This document shows, piece by piece, positions 6,096 to 11,753 of a DNA stretch of 12,688 bases. The DNA is from Succinatimonas sp. UBA6849. GTDB lineage: Bacteria; Pseudomonadota; Gammaproteobacteria; Enterobacterales; Succinivibrionaceae. The stretch lies in contig DKDL01000041.1 in NCBI GenBank assembly GCA_002449335.1, positions 9,031-21,718 on the forward strand, read 5' to 3'. The notes under the pieces are model-generated. The model ran no database searches, was not told where the DNA came from, and worked only from the letters and a program-made list of their open reading frames with translations. The translations under genes were made by a program, and so were the position numbers. Position 1 is the stretch's first letter; each line of letters opens with the position of its first letter.

Positions 6096-7685
6096 TTAGT
6101 GACGGAAATGACGCATTCCGGTAAATACCATGGCGATACCGTGCTCGTTAGCAGCATCGATAACTTCCTGATCACGGATTGAGCCACCTGGCTGAATAAT
6201 GCACTTGATGCCAGAAGCAGCTGCTGCATCAACACCATCACGGAATGGGAAGAATGCATCAGATGCAAGTGCTGCACCTTCTAATGATAACTTAGCGTCT
6301 TCAGCTCTTAGACAAGCAATACGTGCTGAGAATACACGGCTGGTCTGACCACAACCAATACCTAAGGTCTTCTTGTGGTTGGTGTAAACAATGGCATTTG
6401 ACTTGGTGAACTTACATACCTTCCAAGCAAACAGAAGTTCGTCCATCTCGTCTGCGGTAGGAGCTCTCTTAGTTACAACCTTAAGATCTTCTTTCTTAAC
6501 AGTTTCTAAATCAGCTTCCTGAACTAACAGACCACCGTTTACTCTCTTGAAGTCTAATCTTGGTTTAGCCTGACCTAAAGGACCGGTCTCTAACAATCTT
6601 ACGTTCTTCTTACGAGCAACTTCAGCTTTTGCTTCTTCTGATACAGCAGGAGCTACGATAACCTCGCAGAACTGTCTGTCAACGATTGCCTTAGCTGTTG
6701 CGCCATCTAACTCACGGTTGAAAGCGATGATACCGCCGAATGCTGACTCACTGTCACAGTTGAAAGCATCTTCGTAAGCCTGAGTTAAGTTCTCACCTAA
6801 AGCTACACCACATGGGTTTGCGTGTTTTACGATTACGCAGCAAGGCTCTTCGAACTGACGAACACACTCAATAGCAGCATCGGTATCAGCGATGTTGTTG
6901 TATGAAAGCTCTTTACCCTGTAACTGTTTAGCAGTTGAGATACCTGCATCGTGTGCATAGATATCTGAGTAGAAGGCAGCTTTCTGATGAGGATTCTCAC
7001 CATAACGCATGCTCTGTAATTTCTTGAAGTTTAAGTTTAGAGTACGAGGTAGAGTTGAAACGGTACCATCTGAAATACCGTAATCAGGTACCTTAGTACC
7101 AAAGTAGTTAGCAATAGCGCTGTCATAAGCTGCTGTGTGCTCAAAAGCTGCAATAGCTAAATCAAAACGGGTGTTCCAGGTTAATGAACCATCGTTAGCA
7201 TCCATTTCTCTGATTACTCGGTCGTAATCAGATGCTCTTACAACGATAGCAACATCACGGTTGTTCTTAGCTGCTGCTCTTACCATGGTAGGACCACCGA
7301 TATCGATGTTCTCAATAGCTTTCTCAAGAGGGCAGTTTGGATCTGAAACAGTCTTAACAAATGGATAGAGGTTTACAACTACAAGATCGATAGGCTTGAT
7401 GTTGTGCTCTGCCATTACTTTTTCGTCAATGCCACGACGACCTAAGATACCACCGTGGATCATTGGGTGAAGAGTCTTGACTCTACCATCCATCATCTCA
7501 GGGAATTTGGTGTAATCAGATACCTCAATAACCTTAACACCATTCTGATCTAGTAATTTAGCAGTACCGCCTGTTGATAAAATCTCAACACCGCGTTTTT
7601 CTAATTCTTTAGCAAATTCAACTACACCAGATTTATCAGAAACGCTGATTAGAGCGCGTTTGATTGGACGTAAGAGGGCTTCCAT
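6096..7685 (-). CDS. purH: Bifunctional AICAR transformylase / IMP cyclohydrolase
   Basis: PurH carries out the last two steps to IMP: formyl transfer from 10-formyl-THF to AICAR, then ring closure. The 529-residue length matches E. coli PurH. The N-terminal MGS-like cyclohydrolase domain (about 1-200) shows ALISVSDKSG (11-20), STGGTA (37-42) and MMDGRVKTLHP (64-74). The transformylase domain follows with RYGENPHQ (227-234), KHANPCGVA (287-295, containing the catalytic K-H pair), ESAFGGIIAFNREL (313-326), KSNAIVY (428-434) and the conserved C-terminus MRHFRH. The ATG at 7685 gives an N-terminus two residues longer than E. coli's. Its AGGAG lies about 12 bases upstream, which is long, but no other start codon fits. 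It is probably the first gene of a purH-purD-tauE operon. Confidence 0.97.
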   Translation of the reverse strand: MEALLRPIKRALISVSDKSGVVEFAKELEKRGVEILSTGGTAKLLDQNGVKVIEVSDYTKFPEMMDGRVKTLHPMIHGGILGRRGIDEKVMAEHNIKPIDLVVVNLYPFVKTVSDPNCPLEKAIENIDIGGPTMVRAAAKNNRDVAIVVRASDYDRVIREMDANDGSLTWNTRFDLAIAAFEHTAAYDSAIANYFGTKVPDYGISDGTVSTLPRTLNLNFKKLQSMRYGENPHQKAAFYSDIYAHDAGISTAKQLQGKELSYNNIADTDAAIECVRQFEEPCCVIVKHANPCGVALGENLTQAYEDAFNCDSESAFGGIIAFNRELDGATAKAIVDRQFCEVIVAPAVSEEAKAEVARKKNVRLLETGPLGQAKPRLDFKRVNGGLLVQEADLETVKKEDLKVVTKRAPTADEMDELLFAWKVCKFTKSNAIVYTNHKKTLGIGCGQTSRVFSARIACLRAEDAKLSLEGAALASDAFFPFRDGVDAAAASGIKCIIQPGGSIRDQEVIDAANEHGIAMVFTGMRHFRH

Positions 7686-7717
7686 TTAAAGACTATGCTC
7701 CTAAAAAAATATATGCG

Positions 7718-7749
7718 ACTTTAAGGACAGGTAGTGTCCCTTTTAAAGT
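7718..7749 (-). promoter_or_regulatory. 5' leader hairpin of purH, possible attenuator
   Basis: In minus-strand RNA, ACTTTAA-(AAG bulge)-GGACA pairs with TGTCC-TTAAAGT around a 5-base CTACC loop, making a 12-bp bulged stem. Eight bases later comes a run of seven U (A-run at 7703-7709 on the plus strand), immediately before the purH AGGAG. If transcription starts just after the candidate -10 at 7756-7761, the hairpin lies at the very 5' end of the message. It may be an attenuator or a 5' stabilising stem. I see no PurR-type box or purine riboswitch. Confidence 0.4.
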
Positions 7750-7755
7750 GCCCAC

Positions 7756-7786
7756 ATTGTACCAATTTGTTTGAACAAAATCGCAA
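7756..7786 (-). promoter_or_regulatory. Candidate purH promoter with dyad in the spacer
   Basis: On the minus strand TTGCGA (plus-strand 7781-7786) and TACAAT (7756-7761) are separated by 19 bases, slightly long for a sigma-70 promoter. The spacer contains the inverted repeat TTTGTT-N2-AACAAA (7766-7779), where a repressor could bind. Both points are inferences from sequence alone. Confidence 0.4.
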
Positions 7787-7861
7787 TTTTTAAGAACTTA
7801 CAACAATGGTGCAAAAAGTAAGTCATATGTAACAAAATTATAAGAGCTAGCCCCTGAAATA

Positions 7862-8100
7862 AAAGCGTATGCAACCTAAAAGGCAAAGCTTAAAAATCAT
7901 GGTTCAGCAGATCTTTCAGATCAGTTTTGTAAAGTTAAAGGACTGTTCTTATGAAGATAGCTATAAATGAAAAGTGAGATTTTGAAAATGACAGTTTTTG
8001 CAAGATGTTAGAAGATAGTCTGTATAGTTAACTTTACGCATTGGATATAGCATTAGACATAAGCGCGACAGTAAGTCAAGAGCTGATATATAAGCCAAAT
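7862..8100. other. Gene-free part of the purH-hup spacer
   Basis: I see no credible gene here. A 23-codon frame at 7899-7970 (+) lacks a ribosome binding site. TTGCAA (7998-8003) with TATAGT (8023-8028), 19 bases apart, could be a distal plus-strand promoter towards hup. A short direct repeat, CAGATC-N3-CAGATC, lies near 7908-7922. There is no tRNA-like or terminator-like structure. Confidence 0.4.
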
Positions 8101-8147
8101 TAAAAAAAATCTTAAAAAAAACTTAAAAATAAAAATGTTATAAAAAT
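8101..8147. promoter_or_regulatory. Phased A-tracts upstream of hup
   Basis: A-tracts of 8, 8, 5, 5 and 5 bases lie at 8102-8109, 8114-8121, 8125-8129, 8131-8135 and 8142-8146. Four of the five centres are 10 to 12 bp apart, close to one helical turn. Such spacing usually gives intrinsically curved DNA. It lies about 100-145 bp upstream of the likely hup -10 element. A role in promoter activity or HU binding is inferred. Confidence 0.45.
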
Positions 8148-8246
8148 CAATAAATTAGATAATATGCAAATGATAAAAACGGCTCAAACTAGGCTTGTAT
8201 CAGTGTTTTGACAAAAAGATCTATCTTTTTTTTTCTTAAAATAGCG

Positions 8247-8252
8247 TATACT
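8247..8252 (+). promoter_or_regulatory. Likely -10 element (TATACT) of hup
   Basis: TATACT is followed by a GC-rich discriminator (AAGCGCG), as in growth-rate-controlled promoters. The matching -35 region is only a T-run. A consensus TTGACA lies at 8208-8213, too far upstream (33 bases) to pair with it. This would give a 5' leader of about 135 bases. Confidence 0.4.
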
Positions 8253-8266
8253 AAGCGCGTTTTAGG

Positions 8267-8329
8267 TGAGATATGCCACGAGATGTGGTCTCATCACAAT
8301 AGAATTTTTTGATTGAGTATATCAATCGA
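8267..8329 (+). promoter_or_regulatory. Two hairpins in the hup 5' leader
   Basis: Hairpin 1: TGAGA (8267-8271) pairs with TCTCA (8289-8293), enclosing CCAC-GAGAT-GTGG (8276-8288), with a 4-base bulge on one side. Hairpin 2: GATTGA (8311-8316) pairs with TCAATC (8322-8327) around a 5-base GTATA loop, extendable by a U·G and a U-A pair to 8329. Both lie between the likely promoter and the hup start codon, so they should be in the message. Confidence 0.4.
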
Positions 8330-8392
8330 CACATAGTATTTATCGTTATAATCGCTCACGAAAAGAGCATATTTCAAAGGAAATTGTGAATT

Positions 8393-8668
8393 ATGAATAA
8401 GTCTGAACTTATCGAGCAAATCGCTAAGCGTTCTGGTTTACCTTTAGCAGGTTCACGCAAGGCTTTAGACGCATTATTAGAGACCGTTGGTGAAGCATTA
8501 GCTTCAGGCGATCGCGTTCAGTTAGTAGGCTTTGGTACTTTCAAGGTTACTGAGCGTTCAGCTCGTGAAGGTCGTAACCCACAGACTGGTGCTGTAATCA
8601 ACATTCCAGCAACCAAGACTCCTTCATTCAGCGCTGGTGCTGAGTTAAAGAAGACTGTAAACAAATAA
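8393..8668 (+). CDS. hupA: Nucleoid-associated DNA-binding protein HU
   Basis: HU is a small dimeric protein that binds and bends DNA and organises the nucleoid. The 91 residues match the family length of about 90. It begins MNKSELIEQIAKRSGL, as HU proteins do, and carries VQLVGFGTFKV (42-52) and the DNA-binding arm signature around REGRNPQTG (58-66), where the proline intercalates. The C-terminal helix ends ELKKTVNK. The start ATG is preceded by AAGGA about 11 bases away, a loose fit. It stands alone, divergent from purH, with a leader containing hairpins and a strong terminator. The alpha-subunit symbol rests on the neighbourhood (purHD, yjaG), since alpha and beta subunits are hard to separate by sequence. 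An IHF subunit is unlikely given the arm sequence. Confidence 0.93.
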   Translation: MNKSELIEQIAKRSGLPLAGSRKALDALLETVGEALASGDRVQLVGFGTFKVTERSAREGRNPQTGAVINIPATKTPSFSAGAELKKTVNK

Positions 8669-8695
8669 TTACAGTTTCATAGAATGAATATGAAG

Positions 8696-8724
8696 AAACC
8701 AGATCTTAAAGGTCTGGTTTTTTT
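8696..8724 (+). terminator. Rho-independent terminator of hup
   Basis: AAACCAGATC (8696-8705) pairs with GGTCTGGTTT (8711-8720) through 10 bp including one wobble, with a TTAAA loop. A T7 run (8718-8724) starts within the stem end. It lies 27 bases after the hup stop codon. This is a textbook intrinsic terminator. Confidence 0.9.
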
Positions 8725-8780
8725 ATATGCAAATTACGTTTTTAAATGGGATGTACGACGTAATTTTACAACTGAACCTA

Positions 8781-8815
8781 TGGCTTTAAATTTGATGTGT
8801 AAAAGCCACAAATTT
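8781..8815. other. Interleaved inverted repeats between hup and pgm
   Basis: The order is X=TGGCTTT (8781-8787), Y=AAATTTG (8788-8794), a 7-base spacer, X'=AAAGCCA (8802-8808), Y'=CAAATTT (8809-8815). X pairs with X' and Y pairs with Y', so the two 7-bp stems cross. As RNA they would be alternative folds or a pseudoknot. Y/Y' extends to 9 bp by using two bases of X. The rest of the 369-bp hup-pgm spacer holds the hup terminator, a direct repeat at 8932-8953 and no gene that I can see. Confidence 0.4.
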
Positions 8816-8931
8816 AAGCTAAAGTTAGCATGATATAACTCACACAATCTGCGTTTTATAAGCGTGTTTTCAGTGCAGAATACTGATCATGTTCAATAAA
8901 ACATACATATTCGTGAAGATTTTTGCAATTT

Positions 8932-8953
8932 TAGATATTGATACTAGATATTG
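8932..8953. repeat. Direct repeat TAGATATTG x2 upstream of pgm
   Basis: TAGATATTG occurs at 8932-8940 and again at 8945-8953, a 13-bp period, about 85-105 bp before the pgm start codon. A possible promoter overlaps it: TTGCAA (8923-8928), 16 bases, then TAGATA (8945-8950). It may be a tandem regulator site, or chance in AT-rich DNA. Confidence 0.3.
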
Positions 8954-9037
8954 CACTATTGCTAACTAATAATAGGTGTATCGAGATAGTTGTATCAAGA
9001 AATTATGGTTAGTTAAATTTTATTAAGGGAAAAAATT

Positions 9038-10687
9038 ATGGCACTGAATCAAAAAGCAGGTCAGAAGGCAGGTCTTGAGGATTTAGATAACATTCCTCGT
9101 TTAATGGCAGCATATTATCTGAACACTCCTGATATGGATGATCCTGAGCAGAGAGTAAGTTTCGGTACCTCAGGTCACAGAGGCACTTCATTAAACGGTT
9201 CATTTACTGAGTCTCACATCATTGCAATTTCTCAGGCAATCGCTGAATACCGTCAGAAGCAGGGTATTACAGGTCCTCTATTTATCGGTATGGATACACA
9301 TGCTTTATCAGAAGCTGCTCTTGCAACTGCTGTTGAGGTTTTAGGTGCTAACGGTGTAGAAGTTAGAGTTGAAAAAGATCATGGCTATACACCAACTCCA
9401 TCAGTTTCATTTGCAATTTTAAATTACAACAAGGGCAGAACCTCAGGTTTGGCTGATGGTATTGTAATTACCCCTTCTCACAATCCTCCATCAAATGGTG
9501 GTTTTAAATACAATCCAACCGATGGTGGTCCTGCTGGTACTGAAATTACCTCAGTAATTCAGGACAGAGCTAACGAGATTTTAAGAAACAACCTACAGGG
9601 TGTAAAACGTGTTCCTTATACAAAGGCTATTAAGCTGTCAAATGTAAAAGAGCATGATATGTTAACTCAGTACGTTGATGCTTTAGGCGATATCATCGAC
9701 ATGGAAGCAATTTCAAAGTCAGGTATCCATATGGGCGTTGATCCATTAGGTGGTTCTGGTCTTTATTACTGGGACAGAATTGCTGACAAGTACAAGTTAA
9801 ACCTAAAGGTTGTAAATTACGCTGTAGATCCTACCTTCTCATTCATGTGCATTGATCGTGACGGTAAGATCCGTATGGACTGTTCAAGCCCATATGCAAT
9901 GGCAGGTTTAATTAAGTTAAAGAACGATTTTGATATTGCATGGGGTAATGATCCTGACTATGACAGACACGGTATCGTATGTCATTCAGGTTTAATGAAC
10001 CCAAATCATTATCTGTCAGCTGCTATTAACTACATCTATACTCACCGTCCACAATGGCCAAAGGAGGCTATGGTAGGTAAGACTGTAGTATCTTCAAATC
10101 TGATGAACCGTGTAGCTACAGGCTTAGGTCGTAAGGCTTACGAAGTTCCTGTAGGCTTCAAGTGGTTCGTACCAGGCTTATTTGATAAGTCATTAGCCTT
10201 TGGCTGTGAGGAATCAGCTGGCGCTTCATTCTTACGTAAAGATGGAAGTGTATGGACTACAGATAAAGACGGTATCATTGCATCATTACTGAGTGCAGAG
10301 ATGTTAGCTGTAACCGGTAAAGATCCTTCAGAGCACTACAACGAGTTAATTGAGAAGTATGGTCGCCCTTACTATAACCGTGTTGATGCCCCTGCAACTC
10401 CAGCTCAGAAGGCTGCTTTAAAGAAACTTGATCCATCAGCTGTCGAGGCAAGCGTATTAGCAGGCGAGAAGATTGTTGATAAGTTAACTAATGCTCCTGG
10501 CAACGGTGCTGCTATCGGCGGTCTTAAGGTTGTAACTGAGAATGGCTGGTTTGCTGCTCGTCCATCAGGTACTGAGAACGTTTATAAGATCTACATGGAA
10601 AGCTTCAAGGGTGAAGATCATCTAAAGAAGATCGAAACTGAAGCTCAGGAAATTGTAAACGCAGCTTTAAAGAAAGCTGGTGTTTAA
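9038..10687 (+). CDS. pgm: Phosphoglucomutase (alpha-D-glucose 1,6-phosphomutase)
   Basis: Pgm interconverts glucose 1-phosphate and glucose 6-phosphate, linking glycogen/galactose use and cell-surface sugar synthesis to glycolysis. The 549-residue protein matches E. coli Pgm (546) end to end in the parts I can recall. Landmarks are FGTSGHRG (42-49), GMDTHALSE (84-92), the phosphoserine loop TPSHNPP (145-151, S147 as phosphate carrier), VDPLGGSG (234-241), the metal-binding DPDYDRHG (305-312), sugar-binding EESAGASFLR (391-400) and the phosphate-binding RPSGTEN (508-514). All four active-site loops are present. The start ATG has AAGGGA eight bases upstream. It is a single gene ended by a strong terminator. 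Codon use resembles that of its neighbours and nothing suggests recent transfer. Confidence 0.96.
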   Translation: MALNQKAGQKAGLEDLDNIPRLMAAYYLNTPDMDDPEQRVSFGTSGHRGTSLNGSFTESHIIAISQAIAEYRQKQGITGPLFIGMDTHALSEAALATAVEVLGANGVEVRVEKDHGYTPTPSVSFAILNYNKGRTSGLADGIVITPSHNPPSNGGFKYNPTDGGPAGTEITSVIQDRANEILRNNLQGVKRVPYTKAIKLSNVKEHDMLTQYVDALGDIIDMEAISKSGIHMGVDPLGGSGLYYWDRIADKYKLNLKVVNYAVDPTFSFMCIDRDGKIRMDCSSPYAMAGLIKLKNDFDIAWGNDPDYDRHGIVCHSGLMNPNHYLSAAINYIYTHRPQWPKEAMVGKTVVSSNLMNRVATGLGRKAYEVPVGFKWFVPGLFDKSLAFGCEESAGASFLRKDGSVWTTDKDGIIASLLSAEMLAVTGKDPSEHYNELIEKYGRPYYNRVDAPATPAQKAALKKLDPSAVEASVLAGEKIVDKLTNAPGNGAAIGGLKVVTENGWFAARPSGTENVYKIYMESFKGEDHLKKIETEAQEIVNAALKKAGV

Positions 10688-10754
10688 CAGTCTGGATTTA
10701 AGTACAGACAACAGCAAAGCAATTCATCTTTAAAAGGTGAATGTCTTTGACTCT

Positions 10755-10797
10755 AAATGGACCATTAAGTTCAATCTTATTGGTCCATTTTGCTTTT
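10755..10797 (+). terminator. Terminator of pgm
   Basis: AAATGGACCA (10755-10764) pairs perfectly with TGGTCCATTT (10781-10790). After one T/T mismatch, TAAG/CTTA extends the stem. The tail is TGCTTTT. It lies 68 bases past the pgm stop codon. A weaker hairpin, ATTCATC/GGTGAAT (10722-10742), comes just before it. Confidence 0.8.
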
Positions 10798-10801
10798 AAT
10801 G

Positions 10802-10813
10802 TGATAATTATCA
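10802..10813. promoter_or_regulatory. 12-bp palindrome TGATAATTATCA upstream of the lipoprotein gene
   Basis: A perfect palindrome about 44 bp upstream of a possible -10 element (TACAAT, 10857-10862) for the lipoprotein gene. It resembles Fur-type GATAAT half-sites but lacks the usual base between the heptamers. Assignment to Fur is not supported; an operator role is only possible. Confidence 0.3.
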
Positions 10814-10899
10814 AAACTGACTCTGTAATGATGTACACTTTTTGTCGCTAATGGGCTACAATCGGAACATTCAAAATACTTACAGGATAAATAAATCAA

Positions 10900-11604
10900 A
10901 TGAACAAAAAACTGTTATTGTCTTTAGGCATTGCCAGTGCGGTTAGCTTATCTGGCTGTTCAATTCTTTCATCAATGTTAACTACCGAAGATGAATATTT
11001 GGACAAAGCATCAGCTGCTATGGATATCGATTCAAAAGATCTTACAGTATTAAAAGAAACCATTCGTCCTGGTTTGAATGGATTAACTTACGATCTAAAA
11101 GGTAAAGACGGTACTCTTTACAGATGTAGCTTAAAGTCTGGTATGACTGGTGCTACAGGTGATGCTGCATGTCAGAAGAAAGTTGGTAACAAGTGGGAGC
11201 CTATTGGCGAGCAACCTGCTGCAGATGCTGAAGATGATTCATGGTTCCATTTCTCAACTGGTCTTACAAAGAGTGAGTATGAGCCAGAAGATCCTTACAC
11301 CAGAGGTATCGGTGCTAAGTCACGTGGTGCTAAGAAAGTTGCGTCATCAGGTAAGGTAGCTATCGTAGCTGACGATTCAGCTCCAGTTTCAAGAGAATAC
11401 GTAGGAGGTTCATCTTCATCTGAGACTCCAACTATTGTATTTACTCCAAAGGATGATGAGGCTGCATTTAAGACCAATCCTACAAAGACTTACAATGGCC
11501 GTTTCAAAGTACGTGATGAGCAAGGTCATTCATACGAGTGTCACTTTGCTAACGTAGGTCAGGTTGTGTCAGATACTATTGCAGTATGTACAAAACTGTA
11601 CTAA
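10900..11604 (+). CDS. Putative lipoprotein with two related Cys-pair modules
   Basis: I do not recognise this family. The 234-residue product has a lipoprotein signal: MNKKLLLSLGIASAVSLSGC with the lipobox LSGC (17-20). C20 would be lipidated, and S21 suggests transfer to the outer membrane. The mature part contains two segments that look alike: NG at 60-61 leading to GTLYRC (71-76) and a second Cys at 91, and NG at 199-200 leading to GHSYEC (209-214) and a second Cys at 230. Each pairs two cysteines 14 or 15 residues apart, probably disulfides in the periplasm. Between them lies an acidic to Ser-rich, probably disordered linker (about 104-190). AGGA lies 12 bases before the ATG, a loose fit, but the signal peptide fixes the start. 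It is flanked by terminators, so it is transcribed alone. Function unknown. Confidence 0.8.
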   Translation: MNKKLLLSLGIASAVSLSGCSILSSMLTTEDEYLDKASAAMDIDSKDLTVLKETIRPGLNGLTYDLKGKDGTLYRCSLKSGMTGATGDAACQKKVGNKWEPIGEQPAADAEDDSWFHFSTGLTKSEYEPEDPYTRGIGAKSRGAKKVASSGKVAIVADDSAPVSREYVGGSSSSETPTIVFTPKDDEAAFKTNPTKTYNGRFKVRDEQGHSYECHFANVGQVVSDTIAVCTKLY

Positions 11605-11632
11605 TACTAATCAAAGTATAACCATTTAATAT

Positions 11633-11675
11633 AGAGCTCTGGCAGGCGACAGTCTGTCAGGGCTTTAGTTTTATT
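11633..11675 (+). terminator. Terminator of the lipoprotein gene
   Basis: AGAGCTCTGGCAG (11633-11645) pairs with CTGTCAGGGCTTT (11654-11666) through 13 bp including three G·T pairs, with an 8-base loop. It is followed by the T-rich TTTAGTTTTATTT. It starts 28 bases past the stop codon. Confidence 0.8.
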
Positions 11676-11677
11676 TG

Positions 11678-11692
11678 GAATTAGATTAATTC
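11678..11692. promoter_or_regulatory. Small dyad GAATTA-GAT-TAATTC before the last gene
   Basis: A perfect 6-bp inverted repeat with a 3-base centre, 62 bp upstream of the start codon at 11754. A TATATA (11724-11729) closer to the gene could be a -10 element but has no clear -35. The dyad may be an operator or chance in AT-rich DNA. Confidence 0.2.
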
Positions 11693-11753
11693 TCAAAATT
11701 AATGTAGAGTGAGTAAGAACTACTATATAAATCCTTGTATGGAGTAGATATAA

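Noticed and set aside
7718..7749. Purine riboswitch in the purH leader
   Set aside because: The structure is a single bulged hairpin. The three-way junction and conserved loop sequences of a purine riboswitch are not seen.
7899..7970. Small open frame of 23 codons in the purH-hup spacer
   Set aside because: No Shine-Dalgarno, no recognisable product and no sign of coding bias.
8208..8213. Consensus -35 (TTGACA) for hup
   Set aside because: No -10-like hexamer lies 15-19 bases downstream. The better -10 (TATACT, 8247-8252) is 33 bases away.
10802..10813. Fur box upstream of the lipoprotein gene
   Set aside because: TGATAATTATCA is a perfect palindrome but is shorter than the 19-bp Fur site and lacks the central base. 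No iron-related gene is nearby.
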